NCBI RefSeq assembly: GCF_005938385.1
Contig: NZ_VCRA01000019.1
Span: forward strand, 59,580-123,579
Reading direction: 5' to 3'
DNA from: Paenibacillus mesophilus
GTDB lineage: Bacteria; Bacillota; Bacilli; Paenibacillales; NBRC-103111
DNA: 64,000 nt
Part shown: positions 17,056 to 26,464 of the stretch, piece after piece
Position numbering within the stretch: the stretch's first letter is position 1
Layout of the letters: every line of letters starts with the position of its first letter
Position numbers and translations under genes: made by a program
Notes under the pieces: generated by a model
Told to the model about the DNA's origin: nothing
Database searches by the model: none
Seen by the model: the letters and a program-made list of their open reading frames with translations, nothing else

Positions 17056-18366
17056 GTGAAAGGGAATCGAACGTTTGCATGTGCGGCTTTGGCGGTGCTG
17101 ACGGCAATCGCGGCCGGCTGCTCCGGGGGACAATCGGCGGGGACGAACGAGAAGTCGGACAAAACGAACGAGCCCGCGTCCAAGGCGAGTTCTCCGGAAC
17201 CGGTCAAGCTGAAGCTTCAGCCGGTCGGGGCCGGTTATTTGTACGAAGAAGATTTTCAAATGATGATCGCCGAGCCGTTGAAGAAAAAGTATCCGCACAT
17301 AACGGTCGAATACGTCCTTCCAGCCAAGGGGACGATGATCGATGATTTGGTTGCGGCGAAGACGGTTCCGGACTTGCTTCTATACGGAATCGGCAACTAT
17401 ACGCAATATCGCGATTTGGGCATATTAACCGACATCACGCCGTATCTGACGAAGCAGAAAATAGACTTAAGCCGGTTTAAGCCGTGGACAATCGATAACA
17501 TTAAAGATAACGGTAAGTTATATAGTTTGCCTTATGCGACGAATACGAACGCGATTTATTACAATCTCGACCTGTTCGATAAGTTCGGTGTCCCGTATCC
17601 GAAAACCGGCATGACTTGGGACGATATTATTGAAGTTTCGAAACGGTTAAGCCGAGTCGATAACGGCGTCCAGTATAAAGGATTTATGTATTTGAATAGT
17701 TATTGGCTCGGCTATCAGATGTCGCTGCCGTTTACAGATGCGACGAAAAAGAAGGCCGCGATCAATTCGGACGGGTGGAGCCGTGCCTTCCAAATGATGA
17801 AAGCGATCGACACCATTCCCGGCAACGAACGCGGCAGTCCGGTCGCCGACTTTTACGACAAGCGCATCTTGGCAATGGTAGGCGCTTACAACCTGGTGCC
17901 GACGCTCAAGCAAGAGAAGTACCAGACGCTGCGCTGGGACGTCGCCGGCTATCCGAGCTTTAAGGAAAAGCCGAACATCGCCCCGCCTGTTGACATACAC
18001 CAGATCACGATATCAAACAGTACGAAGCATCCGAATGAAGCGATGCAAGTCATCGATATGTTGACGTCCGAAGAAGTGCAGCTGATCAGCGCTCGCCGCA
18101 CCGGACGCGCATCGCCGCTGCTCAGCAAGCGGGTCGAGCAGGAGCTTGGCGCCGAAATGGAACAGATCAAAGGGAAAAACGTTAAAGCATTTTTCGAAAC
18201 GCAGCCGGCGCCGAACGTCATGTTTGCGAACGAAGACATTGCGGTTCAGAGAAGCATCGACAAGTTCTACAAAGATTACAGCAGCGGCTCGATCGACGTC
18301 AATGTGCTTCAGCAAAAAATCGTAGAAGACGCTAACCAGGCTATCAGCGGTATGCAAAACAAATAA
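17056..18366 (+). CDS. Extracellular solute-binding lipoprotein (family 1), orphan
   Basis: 436 aa from a GTG behind AAGGGAGTG. The signal peptide ends in IAAGC, lipidation on Cys22. Family motifs include KLYSLPYATNTNAIYYNLDLF, YPKTGMTWDDIIEVSKRLS and the late HPNEAMQVIDMLTSEEVQL segments. It is close in layout to the proteins at 8759 and 43613. There are no permease genes on either side. A candidate cre site upstream suggests glucose repression. Confidence 0.88.
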   Translation: MKGNRTFACAALAVLTAIAAGCSGGQSAGTNEKSDKTNEPASKASSPEPVKLKLQPVGAGYLYEEDFQMMIAEPLKKKYPHITVEYVLPAKGTMIDDLVAAKTVPDLLLYGIGNYTQYRDLGILTDITPYLTKQKIDLSRFKPWTIDNIKDNGKLYSLPYATNTNAIYYNLDLFDKFGVPYPKTGMTWDDIIEVSKRLSRVDNGVQYKGFMYLNSYWLGYQMSLPFTDATKKKAAINSDGWSRAFQMMKAIDTIPGNERGSPVADFYDKRILAMVGAYNLVPTLKQEKYQTLRWDVAGYPSFKEKPNIAPPVDIHQITISNSTKHPNEAMQVIDMLTSEEVQLISARRTGRASPLLSKRVEQELGAEMEQIKGKNVKAFFETQPAPNVMFANEDIAVQRSIDKFYKDYSSGSIDVNVLQQKIVEDANQAISGMQNK

Positions 18367-18396
18367 CTAGGTATCGATGGCATGGAAACTAATAAG

Positions 18397-18426
18397 AAGC
18401 CGCTGCTCCTGTCGGGGTGGCGGCTT
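18397..18426 (+). terminator. Terminator-like hairpin
   Basis: AAGCCGC (18397-18403) and GCGGCTT (18420-18426) downstream of the binding-protein gene. The following bases are only moderately T-rich. Confidence 0.45.
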
Positions 18427-18561
18427 GATTGTATTGGCGATTTTATTTTTTATCATGTCAGTTTCCGAAAGGGCGGCGGCATCATACTCATTAGAACATC
18501 ACTGAGCACTTGGGCAGGTCTATCTAAAAAGATGTTCTTAATCCGGATCGGAGGAATGAGT

Positions 18562-18963
18562 ATGAATCAGGTAAGACTGGTTGCGGATTTGGCCAAGTCG
18601 AAGGAGTATTATAAGCATGCGCTCGGCTGCAAGGTGGACGGTTGGGGTCATGCGGAGCGGAAAGATCCGGATATGGGCTTCATTCTTCAGCAGGCCGAGC
18701 ATCCGGAAGACGTGCGGCCAAATAACAAAGCGAAGCAAATCGTTTATCCTAATAACTGGGAGGGTCCGCCAACAGGATGGGATTCTTATGCTTATGCGAA
18801 ATGGGAAACGATTGATGCACATATCGTGCAGTTTCGAGAAGCAGGCGCGATCATCCACTATGAAATAAAACATGAAGACCAGGGAGATATGGTATGGAAG
18901 GAATTCGCGATTCGTGATCCCGACGGCTACGTCATCGTCATCGGTGCAGGCAAGATGAAATAA
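18562..18963 (+). CDS. VOC-family (glyoxalase/dioxygenase fold) protein
   Basis: 133 aa from the ATG at 18562, with GGAGG 7 nt upstream; an in-frame ATG at 18556 is too close to the Shine-Dalgarno. The pattern MNQVRLVADLAKSKEYYKHALG is the first betaalphabeta unit of the vicinal-oxygen-chelate fold. AIRDPDGYVIVIG at the end is its usual last strand, with Asp/Glu near the metal site. Such single-domain proteins serve as glyoxalases, drug-binding proteins or epimerases; the substrate is not predictable. Confidence 0.85.
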   Translation: MNQVRLVADLAKSKEYYKHALGCKVDGWGHAERKDPDMGFILQQAEHPEDVRPNNKAKQIVYPNNWEGPPTGWDSYAYAKWETIDAHIVQFREAGAIIHYEIKHEDQGDMVWKEFAIRDPDGYVIVIGAGKMK

Positions 18964-19059
18964 CGATAATATGGTTTATCGAAAAAATCGCGCTAACTCG
19001 TCTCCCCTCTGTTATAATGGCAAAGTAGAAAAGAACGGATACAAAATCGGGGTGCGAGA

Positions 19060-19965
19060 ATGGGGTACGTGTTTTTGCTGCTGGCTACGCTGTCATGGAG
19101 CTTTGTCGGCGTACTGGTCAAAATCGCTTCGTCGATGGTGGACAGCTCCACCATTACCTTTTTGCGGTTTGCTCTAGGAGTCGTATTTCTGGGTATATTT
19201 CTGCTCATTCGGAGCGGGAAGCTGCCGGTACGATTCGACTTGAAATGGATATGGATCGGGGCGGCCGGCAAAGGCTGCAACTATTTTTTTGAGAACCTGG
19301 GGCTCTCGATCGGTTATTCTTACGGCAATATTCTGGTCGTTCCGATTCAGACGATCGTGCTGCTGCTCATCTCCATACTCTGGTTTAAGGAAAGACTGAC
19401 TCCGCGCGGTTGGACGGCCGCCGCTTTGTGTATCGCCGGGGTTTTGTGCATCAGTTGGAACGGCAGGCCGCTTTCCGGGCTGTTTGGCGACAGCGCATCG
19501 TTCATTACTCTGCTGTTTATCATCTCGGCCGTAGGCTCGGCTTTTCACGTATTGGGACAAAAAATGCTCACCTCGCGTATGGATTCCGGCGAGATGAATT
19601 TATCGATGTTCGTGCTTAGCTCCGTGTTCATGGCAGCACCGTTGCCTTTTCAATTCGAAATGACGGGGGAGCCGGCAATCGGTCCGATAGCCGCTTTGCT
19701 TGCGCTAGGTCTCATCACCGGGCTCAGCTTCTATTGGTTCTCGCAAGCTTTACGCCTCGTTTCGTTCCCGATCGCCATTATCGTAAGCAACACGTCCGTA
19801 CTATTCGGAATACTATGGTCGTGGGTTATCCGGCACGATCCGATTACCGTATATTTGATCGCGGGAGCGCTCGTATTCGCTATTGGCATGGTGATCTTGA
19901 ACTGGCCCGCAAGGCAGCCGGCGGTCCGAAGCTCCGCCAAAGGAGTAGCGCCGACCGGCACGTAA
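19060..19965 (+). CDS. DMT-superfamily transporter (EamA type)
   Basis: 301 aa with about ten hydrophobic segments arranged as two EamA repeats (residues about 3-135 and 145-285). The first opens with LLATLSWSFVGVLVKIA and contains FLRFALGVVFLGIFLL; the second ends with AGALVFAIGMVILNW. Such proteins export or import small metabolites. The predicted start has GGGGTG a short distance upstream. Confidence 0.88.
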   Translation: MGYVFLLLATLSWSFVGVLVKIASSMVDSSTITFLRFALGVVFLGIFLLIRSGKLPVRFDLKWIWIGAAGKGCNYFFENLGLSIGYSYGNILVVPIQTIVLLLISILWFKERLTPRGWTAAALCIAGVLCISWNGRPLSGLFGDSASFITLLFIISAVGSAFHVLGQKMLTSRMDSGEMNLSMFVLSSVFMAAPLPFQFEMTGEPAIGPIAALLALGLITGLSFYWFSQALRLVSFPIAIIVSNTSVLFGILWSWVIRHDPITVYLIAGALVFAIGMVILNWPARQPAVRSSAKGVAPTGT

Positions 19966-20017
19966 ACGTGGTATTATAAAGTAAACTTGTGTGGATGAAT
20001 GGGAGAAGCGGCTCTCT

Positions 20018-20401
20018 ATGTTCGAGAAAATAAAGAAGTGGGCTAAACAACTTAAAAGAAAAGTATTTGTGCTTTATTTTGCGTATAAGGACACTCGTAC
20101 TCCTTGGTATGCAAAGATTTTTGCATTATGTGTCGTCGCCTATGCGTTCAGCCCGATCGACTTGATTCCGGATTTTATTCCCGTGCTCGGTTATTTGGAT
20201 GATGTCATCCTAATTCCTCTAGGCGTCGCGCTTGCGTTGAAAATGATACCCGAATCCGTGATTCGGCAGTGTACGGTGCAAGCGGAGGAACGGCAGAAGA
20301 ATGGAAAGCCGAAAAACTGGCTGGTCGGAAGCCTCATTATTTTGGTGTGGGTCGCGGTGTTCCTATGGATTTCTTTAGCGGCCTATCGGTATTTTGTTTA
20401 A
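20018..20401 (+). CDS. DUF1232 (YkvA-like) membrane protein
   Basis: 127 aa from the ATG at 20018 (GGGAGAAG upstream); a GTG at 19991 is the alternative. The diagnostic DUF1232 segment AYAFSPIDLIPDFIPVLGYL lies at about residues 39-58. It is a conserved hydrophobic hairpin containing an SPIDLIPD motif of unknown role. A second hydrophobic helix (GSLIILVWVAVFLWISLAA) ends the protein. Confidence 0.85.
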   Translation: MFEKIKKWAKQLKRKVFVLYFAYKDTRTPWYAKIFALCVVAYAFSPIDLIPDFIPVLGYLDDVILIPLGVALALKMIPESVIRQCTVQAEERQKNGKPKNWLVGSLIILVWVAVFLWISLAAYRYFV

Positions 20402-20422
20402 CGGGAAACTAATGCTCGATTC

Positions 20423-20468
20423 AACACGGCACAATTGGATTGTTTTCTCGTCCAACGACTGCCGTGTT
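20423..20468. repeat. Nested inverted repeats upstream of the spermidine/putrescine operon
   Basis: AACACGGCA (20423-20431) pairs with TGCCGTGTT (20460-20468). Inside it TTGGA (20435-20439) pairs with TCCAA (20451-20455). It could terminate the DUF1232 transcript or be a regulatory site; no long T-run follows. Confidence 0.5.
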
Positions 20469-20494
20469 TATTTGTGCTCTACCGGAAAATATTC

Positions 20495-20523
20495 TAGTCA
20501 ACTGTCAAAAAAAGGCGTACAAT
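20495..20523 (+). promoter_or_regulatory. Candidate promoter of the potABCD-like operon
   Basis: TAGTCA (4/6 to the -35 consensus), a 17-bp spacer, and TACAAT at 20518-20523, about 54 nt upstream of the TTG start. Confidence 0.4.
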
Positions 20524-20576
20524 GTTCATTGTTTGAATGGAATAGTTGGAAACGAATTCATCAGGAGGGATGGGGA

Positions 20577-21587
20577 TTGAAGCCTCTGCTATGGATAGAC
20601 GCCGTGGAAAAACAGTTCGCGGGGCAAACGGTCATTTACCCGGAACTTTCCTTGCAAATCGTACCCGGCGAGTTTATGACTCTCCTAGGTCCAAGCGGCT
20701 GCGGCAAAACGACTCTGCTGCGCATGATAGCGGGACTTGAACAACCATCCGCAGGCAGTATTTATTTGGACGGCGTCAATATGACGGAGCTTCCGCCGTA
20801 CCGCCGCGACGTAAACCTTGTTTTTCAAAACTATGCCTTGTTTCCTCATATGACGGTAGAGCAAAACATCGTCTTCGGCCTAAAGATGAAAAAGGTCTCG
20901 GAGCGGGAGCAAAAAAAACGGCTCGACGAGGCGTTAGAGCTGACACAGCTCGGCGAGCTGCGCAATCGATTACCGCAGCAGCTTTCCGGAGGGCAGCAGC
21001 AGCGGGTGGCGATAGCAAGAGCCATTGTGGGCAAGCCGAAGGTGCTGCTGCTTGACGAGCCGCTCGCAGCATTGGATTTGCAGCTGCGCAAAAGCCTGCA
21101 GCTGGAGCTGAAGCAGCTGCAAAGCCGACTAGGGATGACGTTCGTTTACGTTACGCACGATCAAGAGGAAGCGCTTGCAATGTCCGACCGGATCGTGGTG
21201 ATGAACGAAGGGCGGATCGAGCAGATCGGCAATCCGGAGGATATTTACTATCGGCCGCAAACGAGATTTGTCGCCGGTTTTATCGGGGACAACAATATAT
21301 TCGAGCTGGAGCGGCGCTCTTTCGCCGTTCGGCCGGAGAATATCAGACTGAAACGAAGCGATGAAGCGGCCGCAGGCAATGCTTCCGCCTCGCGGGGCTG
21401 GGCGGAAGCCACGGTGGAAGAGCTTATTTTTATGGGCAACGCCGTCAAAATCGTCGCCAAGCTCAGCTCGTATTCCGACAAGTCGGTCACGGCTGTGCAG
21501 TATGGTCCGCAAAAGCAAGGCTGGGTAAAAGGGGAACGAATCGCCGTTTCTTGGAACGAGGAGGACGAGGTGGTGCTGCGTCCATGA
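20577..21587 (+). CDS. potA: Spermidine/putrescine ABC transporter ATP-binding protein
   Basis: 336 aa. The TTG at 20577 is chosen because AGGAGGGA lies 6 nt upstream and the protein then begins at the usual ABC start. Walker A GPSGCGKT is at residues 38-45, the signature is LSGGQQQR, and Walker B (VLLLDEPLAALD) and the switch H (YVTHDQEEALAMSDR) are intact. The C-terminal ~90 residues are a TOBE-type regulatory domain. It energises uptake through the two permeases encoded next. All four components lie in one tight operon. Confidence 0.9.
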   Translation: MKPLLWIDAVEKQFAGQTVIYPELSLQIVPGEFMTLLGPSGCGKTTLLRMIAGLEQPSAGSIYLDGVNMTELPPYRRDVNLVFQNYALFPHMTVEQNIVFGLKMKKVSEREQKKRLDEALELTQLGELRNRLPQQLSGGQQQRVAIARAIVGKPKVLLLDEPLAALDLQLRKSLQLELKQLQSRLGMTFVYVTHDQEEALAMSDRIVVMNEGRIEQIGNPEDIYYRPQTRFVAGFIGDNNIFELERRSFAVRPENIRLKRSDEAAAGNASASRGWAEATVEELIFMGNAVKIVAKLSSYSDKSVTAVQYGPQKQGWVKGERIAVSWNEEDEVVLRP

Positions 21588-22429
21588 AGAACGGCAGGCT
21601 GCTTCTCGCTCCGGCTTTGCTTTGGCTTGGGGCGTTTCTCATCATTCCGCTGCTGCTTGTCGCGATAGTTTCCGTCATGCAGCGTGATTCGCTCGGAAGT
21701 ATTGTGCCGGAATTTAGCGCAAGCAATTATATCCGGTTTTTTGAGCCGCTTTATTTGCGGATTTTCGCCGAATCGATCGGCTTATCCCTGTTGACGACCG
21801 TGCTTTGCCTGCTCCTTGGCTATCCTGTCGCTTACTTCATCGCCCAAGCCCCGCCATCGCGGCAAAAGCTGTATTTGCTGCTGATGATGATACCGCTTTG
21901 GATCAACTTCATGATACGGGCTTATGCGTGGATATTGCTGCTGCGGGCGCAAGGAATCGTGAATACGGTGCTGCAGGCGCTCGATCTTATCGATCAGCCG
22001 CTGAACATGCTGTATACGCCCGGTACGGTGCTGCTCGGGATGGTGTATACGCAGCTGCCGTTTATGGTGCTGCCGATCTATGTTTCGCTCGAGCAGGTTG
22101 ACCGGAGACTGCTGGAGGCTGCAGCCGATCTTGGAGCGTCCCCGATGCGCACATTCCGGCATGTAACGCTGCCTTTAACTAAAGCGGGGGTAGCGGCCGG
22201 CTGCATTTTGGTGTTTGTGTTTTCAATGGGCTTGTTCATCGTGCCGGATATTCTCGGCGGATCGAAGACGGCCATGTTCAGCAATATTATCCAGAACCAA
22301 TTTTTGTCGGCAAGAAATTGGCCTTTCGGAGCTGCGCTCTCGGTGCTGCTTATCGCCTTTTGCATGGTGCTCATTTCTTTATACTACCGATTGACCGGAG
22401 GCCAATCGAAAGGCGGAGGGCTGATGTAG
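21584..22429 (+). CDS. potB: Spermidine/putrescine ABC transporter permease B
   Basis: 281 aa, starting in an ATGA overlap with the ATPase gene. About six membrane helices are visible. The ABC-permease EAA loop is LEAAADLGASPMRTFRHVTLPL, with the conserved Gly, and contacts the ATPase. The segment MIPLWINFMIRAYAW is typical of PotB proteins. Confidence 0.9.
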   Translation: MKNGRLLLAPALLWLGAFLIIPLLLVAIVSVMQRDSLGSIVPEFSASNYIRFFEPLYLRIFAESIGLSLLTTVLCLLLGYPVAYFIAQAPPSRQKLYLLLMMIPLWINFMIRAYAWILLLRAQGIVNTVLQALDLIDQPLNMLYTPGTVLLGMVYTQLPFMVLPIYVSLEQVDRRLLEAAADLGASPMRTFRHVTLPLTKAGVAAGCILVFVFSMGLFIVPDILGGSKTAMFSNIIQNQFLSARNWPFGAALSVLLIAFCMVLISLYYRLTGGQSKGGGLM

Positions 22430-22431
22430 GA

Positions 22432-23235
22432 ATGAAACGGAATTCCGTTTCCGGATCGATTCGTCGTGGCCGCAATTTGCTGGCCTATCATACGATGGCA
22501 GTGCTCGCCTTCCTATATGTTCCGCTCGCGGTAGTAGCCGTATATTCGTTTAACGAGTCCAAAATCAATGCCGTCTGGGAAGGGGCAACCTTAAAATGGT
22601 ATGTCTCGCTGCTCTCGAACGACCGCATGCTTGAAGCCCTTGCGAACAGTTTGGTCGTGGCGTTTGTTTCCACCACGCTCGCCACGGTTCTCGGAACGGC
22701 GGCCGCTCTTGCCGTGTACCGCAGCCGCGGCAGGTCGGGCGGCATCGTGCACAGCTTTATGTATGTGCCTATTCTCATACCGGATATCGTGATGGGTCTT
22801 TCCTTGCTTGTACTGTTCAGCCAGCTTCATTGGGAGCTCGGGAAGCTCACGGTTATTACGGCGCACGTTACCTTCAGCCTATCTTACGTATTTATTCTTG
22901 TATCGGCACGGTTGGAAGGGATCGCTCGGCAGTTGGAGGAAGCGGCACAGGATTTGGGGGCCAGCCCGTGGAAAACATTTCGCTGGGTGACGCTGCCGCT
23001 GATGATGCCCGGCATCGTCTCGGGAGCGCTCATTTCCTTTACGTTATCGCTCGATGACGTGCTGGTCAGCTTTTTCGTGTCGGGACCCGAATCCACCACG
23101 CTGCCTCTCTATATATATGGTCTGGTCAAACGGGGCATCTCGCCGGAGGTCAATGCGCTTTCGACGCTGATGATTGCGGCTACCGTGCTGCTTGTCCTTG
23201 CCGCCGAGCGGTTCAGAAGAAAATCCAATTCTTAA
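22432..23235 (+). CDS. potC: Spermidine/putrescine ABC transporter permease C
   Basis: 267 aa from the ATG two nt after the potB stop. The segment LYVPLAVVAVYSFNESK after the first helix and the EAA loop (LEEAAQDLGASPWKTFRWVTLP, split after ASP) mark a PotC/PotI permease. ISFTLSLDDVLVSFFVSGP is the usual PotC feature near the fifth helix. It pairs with PotB to form the channel. Confidence 0.9.
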   Translation: MKRNSVSGSIRRGRNLLAYHTMAVLAFLYVPLAVVAVYSFNESKINAVWEGATLKWYVSLLSNDRMLEALANSLVVAFVSTTLATVLGTAAALAVYRSRGRSGGIVHSFMYVPILIPDIVMGLSLLVLFSQLHWELGKLTVITAHVTFSLSYVFILVSARLEGIARQLEEAAQDLGASPWKTFRWVTLPLMMPGIVSGALISFTLSLDDVLVSFFVSGPESTTLPLYIYGLVKRGISPEVNALSTLMIAATVLLVLAAERFRRKSNS

Positions 23236-23252
23236 GAGTGGGAGGGGAACGA

Positions 23253-24305
23253 ATGAAAGCGGGAAAAGGGATCAAAATGTTGTCGGTTGTGGCGCTGCTG
23301 GGTATGATGGTCGTGTTGTCGGGCTGCGGGATGTTCAAAGACAGACTGAATTTGTACAGCTGGGCGGACAACTTCGATGAGGAGGTCATCGAAGATTTTG
23401 AGAAGAAGTTTAACGTGAAGGTCAACTATGACGTCTTCTCCAACAACGAGGAGCTGCTCGCGAAAATACAGGCAGGCGGAGCCAAGTACGATGTGATCCA
23501 GCCGTCCGATTATATGGTGGCGACTATGGCGAAGCTCGGTCTGCTGGAAGAGCTGAACAAGGCGAATATTCCGAACGAAGCGAATATCGCCGACAATTTC
23601 CGCAATCCGGTGTTTGACCCGGGAAATAAGTATTCCATCATGTACACCTTGGGCGTTACGGGGATTGCCTACAACAAGAAATATGTCAAAGAAAACATCC
23701 AGAGCTGGAGCGACCTATGGAATCCGAAATATAAAGGCAAAGTCGTGCTGTTGGACGACTCCCGGGAAGTGATCGGCATGGGTCTCAAAAAGCTGAATTT
23801 CTCCAACAGCTCCAAGGACGAGAAGCAGCTCCAGCAAGCGGTTACGGAGCTGAAGGGGCTGCTGCCGAGCCTGCTCGCGTTCGATACCGACAACATCAAG
23901 CAGAAAATGATCGCCGAGGAAGCATGGATCGGAACGGTCTGGTCCGGAGATGCTTCGATCATCCAAGCCGAGAACAAAGACGTTGCGTTCGTCATTCCGA
24001 AGGAAGGCAGCACGATTTGGGCAGACAACTACGCCATTCCTAAAGGCGCGAAGCATAAAGAGCTAGCGGAGAAATTTATTAACTACATGCTGGACCCGGA
24101 TGTCAGCGTCAAAAATTATGAATCGATCGGCTACAGCAACCCGAACGCAAAGGCGAAAGCGCTGCACAGCAAGGAGTACTTGGCCAACCCGATGATCAAT
24201 CTGACGGAGCAGGAGCTAAAGCGGACGGAATGGCTGGTCGATGTCGGCGATACGCTGAAAAGCTACGACAAGTTCTGGACCGAGCTTAAGGCGGGGAAAA
24301 AGTAA
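23253..24305 (+). CDS. potD: Spermidine/putrescine-binding lipoprotein
   Basis: 350 aa from the ATG at 23253, behind GGGAGGGG; the lipobox VLSGC gives Cys25. The mature part begins RLNLYSWADNFDEEVIEDFEKKF, split in two here by its WADN site. WADN and the later YDVIQPSDYMV and TIWADNYAIPKGAKH segments are those of PotD/PotF, which bind polyamines through acidic and aromatic residues. It captures polyamine at the membrane surface and delivers it to PotBC. A terminator follows 22 nt later, closing the operon. Confidence 0.92.
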   Translation: MKAGKGIKMLSVVALLGMMVVLSGCGMFKDRLNLYSWADNFDEEVIEDFEKKFNVKVNYDVFSNNEELLAKIQAGGAKYDVIQPSDYMVATMAKLGLLEELNKANIPNEANIADNFRNPVFDPGNKYSIMYTLGVTGIAYNKKYVKENIQSWSDLWNPKYKGKVVLLDDSREVIGMGLKKLNFSNSSKDEKQLQQAVTELKGLLPSLLAFDTDNIKQKMIAEEAWIGTVWSGDASIIQAENKDVAFVIPKEGSTIWADNYAIPKGAKHKELAEKFINYMLDPDVSVKNYESIGYSNPNAKAKALHSKEYLANPMINLTEQELKRTEWLVDVGDTLKSYDKFWTELKAGKK

Positions 24306-24327
24306 GTCGGGCGAATAACCCTTATAT

Positions 24328-24366
24328 GCCCGGAGCGATTATTTATTATGGCGCTCCGGGCTTTTT
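24328..24366 (+). terminator. Rho-independent terminator of the pot operon
   Basis: GCCCGGAGCG (24328-24337) and CGCTCCGGGC (24352-24361) followed by TTTTT. Confidence 0.9.
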
Positions 24367-24424
24367 CGTGTCCGATAACATGGTATGATAGGAAGGAATC
24401 TACTCCAAATAACAACTACGAAGG

Positions 24425-26392
24425 ATGAGCAAGTTCATGACCATGTCGAGATCGTTGGTGAAGGTTGCCGGTGCGGCGTTCATCCTGTTCGTGATGAACG
24501 GTTGGATCAACTATTCGCTGATGAAGCCTCTGGACGGCGCGTCGGACGCGGTCAACCGGTTCCGCTACCATTTGGACGATGCCGTATTTATCATGCTTTT
24601 TGTTTTCATTGCGATCGTCTTCTGGGCGATGTTTGCCGTTCTTCCCCGGGAGCGCGGATATCTTTATCTTGGCGTAATCTCGTTATTGACATCGCTGCAG
24701 CTGTATTGGGACTGGGACGACAAAGCCTTGTTGTTCGGACCTATCGAGAAAGCTCCATATGGGTCGTTGGTTTTCAAATGCGGCATTGTGTTCCTGCTGT
24801 TCTCCTTTATCGCTTACTTGCTCGGAACCGCAAAAAGACCGATCACCCGCGGATTGCTATGGGCGGTAGGCGTGCTTTGGGCGATGATTTTGACGGCGAC
24901 ACTGCTCTCGGCTGCGGATTTTTTGTTCATTGTCCTTAACCGGCTGTTTCTGGTTCTCGTCTTCTTAAACATGGCGCTATGCATCTCGCAATTTCTGGCG
25001 TTATTGCGCCGCAAGGAACATAAAGCGGAGCTTCGCTGGATAGCAAGCGGATTCGTCTTATTCGGGCTCGTTCTGCTGCCGGATCCGGTGAAAGATTCGA
25101 TGGAACAAATCGAGGGACACCTTCTCGGATATCGCCATGTGTTCTGGCAGCAATGTCTGGAGGATACGTTCCCTTGGGCCTTGCTCTCCCTGTTGACGGT
25201 ATTCGGCGTTGTGTTCTTCCGACGGTTCATCCAGACGCTGAATGACAATAGAGCCGTTACGGAAGAGATTCGGTCGAAAAACGAAGCCCTGCAGCAGGAA
25301 ATGGATACCCGGCAGCGGTTGGATCAATTGTTGTCCGAGATGCTGCGGACTTACCGGGTCGCCGATTGGGAGAAATGCGTCATCCGTGAAGGACAACGAT
25401 TTTTCCAGCCGCATGTGTTTGTATTGGTGAAGTACGATGAAGCGGATGGGTCCATCCGTTTTGAAGGGGCGGACAATGCTTCTGCTCTCGAAGAGGAGGT
25501 CGGCGAGTCGCTGCGGTCGAAGCGAAATCGGATGACCCCCGGAGAAGCGATTTCTACACCTTCGCTGGTATTAGGATCGGCGGGGGGAACGGATAAAACG
25601 AAGCTTTTTTTGGCGGTGTATTCCGCGGATGCCGGGCCGATCTTCGTCGAAGAACGTGCCAAGTTCGCCTTGCTGCTCATGTCGAAATATGTATCGATCT
25701 TTTATGAATACTTTCAATTGCTGGAGGGCCGGTTACAGGAAATGGAGCAGCGGCATGCCGGCGAGTCGCCTTGGCTGTCCAAGCTGTTCATGCAGATGGC
25801 GGAAAAGGAACGGAAGCGGCTGGCCTCCGATCTTCATGACGAGGTGCTGCAGGAATTGCTCCATATTCGCCGCTTATTGGACCGGGCGCCGACCGGTCAA
25901 TGGTCGCCCGAAGACCAAGAGCATGTACGGCTCGGGTTGGATAACGCCGAGTTCATGATCCGGGAAACGAGCAGAGAGCTGATGCCGTCTTTTTTGACCG
26001 ATCAAGGCGTGCTGTATGCGATTTCCAGACTGGTGGAGAAAGCCCGGCTGCGGGCCGACTTCCAGCTGGAATTTACTCCTTTGCCGCTAACCGCTCCTCT
26101 CGGCGACGAGCAAACGACAACGATCTATAGAGTCGTACAGGAGCTGATCAATAATGCGATGAAGCATTCGGAAGCAAGCCGGGTCGCATTGGAGGTCGGA
26201 GAGCGGGGAGGAGAACTGCATATCCGTTATACGGATGACGGGAAAGGGATGGAGACCGGAATCGATTTCTCTTCCACGAACCGCTTCGGATTAAGAGGGA
26301 TTGCAGAGCGGATTCGTATGGTAGGAGGGGAAGTGGCGGTGAAGTCCGGGCCCGGCCAAGGGGTTGCGATCCGGTGTAAGATGCCGATTTAG
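24425..26392 (+). CDS. Membrane sensor histidine kinase, ComP/NarL-partner class
   Basis: 655 aa. About eight hydrophobic helices occupy residues 1-280, as in the polytopic sensors of ComP-like kinases. A GAF-like linker follows, then HisKA_3 (EKERKRLASDLHDEVLQELL, phosphorylated His in DLHDE). The HATPase domain has VQELINNAMKHSEA and DDGKGME. The start is uncertain: the ATG at 24425 sits on its own GAAGGA, and the ATG at 24437 has better spacing. The likely partner regulator is the convergent gene immediately downstream, an unusual tail-to-tail arrangement. Confidence 0.88.
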   Translation: MSKFMTMSRSLVKVAGAAFILFVMNGWINYSLMKPLDGASDAVNRFRYHLDDAVFIMLFVFIAIVFWAMFAVLPRERGYLYLGVISLLTSLQLYWDWDDKALLFGPIEKAPYGSLVFKCGIVFLLFSFIAYLLGTAKRPITRGLLWAVGVLWAMILTATLLSAADFLFIVLNRLFLVLVFLNMALCISQFLALLRRKEHKAELRWIASGFVLFGLVLLPDPVKDSMEQIEGHLLGYRHVFWQQCLEDTFPWALLSLLTVFGVVFFRRFIQTLNDNRAVTEEIRSKNEALQQEMDTRQRLDQLLSEMLRTYRVADWEKCVIREGQRFFQPHVFVLVKYDEADGSIRFEGADNASALEEEVGESLRSKRNRMTPGEAISTPSLVLGSAGGTDKTKLFLAVYSADAGPIFVEERAKFALLLMSKYVSIFYEYFQLLEGRLQEMEQRHAGESPWLSKLFMQMAEKERKRLASDLHDEVLQELLHIRRLLDRAPTGQWSPEDQEHVRLGLDNAEFMIRETSRELMPSFLTDQGVLYAISRLVEKARLRADFQLEFTPLPLTAPLGDEQTTTIYRVVQELINNAMKHSEASRVALEVGERGGELHIRYTDDGKGMETGIDFSSTNRFGLRGIAERIRMVGGEVAVKSGPGQGVAIRCKMPI

Positions 26393-26464
26393 GGCGTGCC
26401 TTGCCTTGCCGGTGTTGCCATCTAGTTCCCGCCGGTCCTGTCGCATCACAGCCGAAGAGAACCG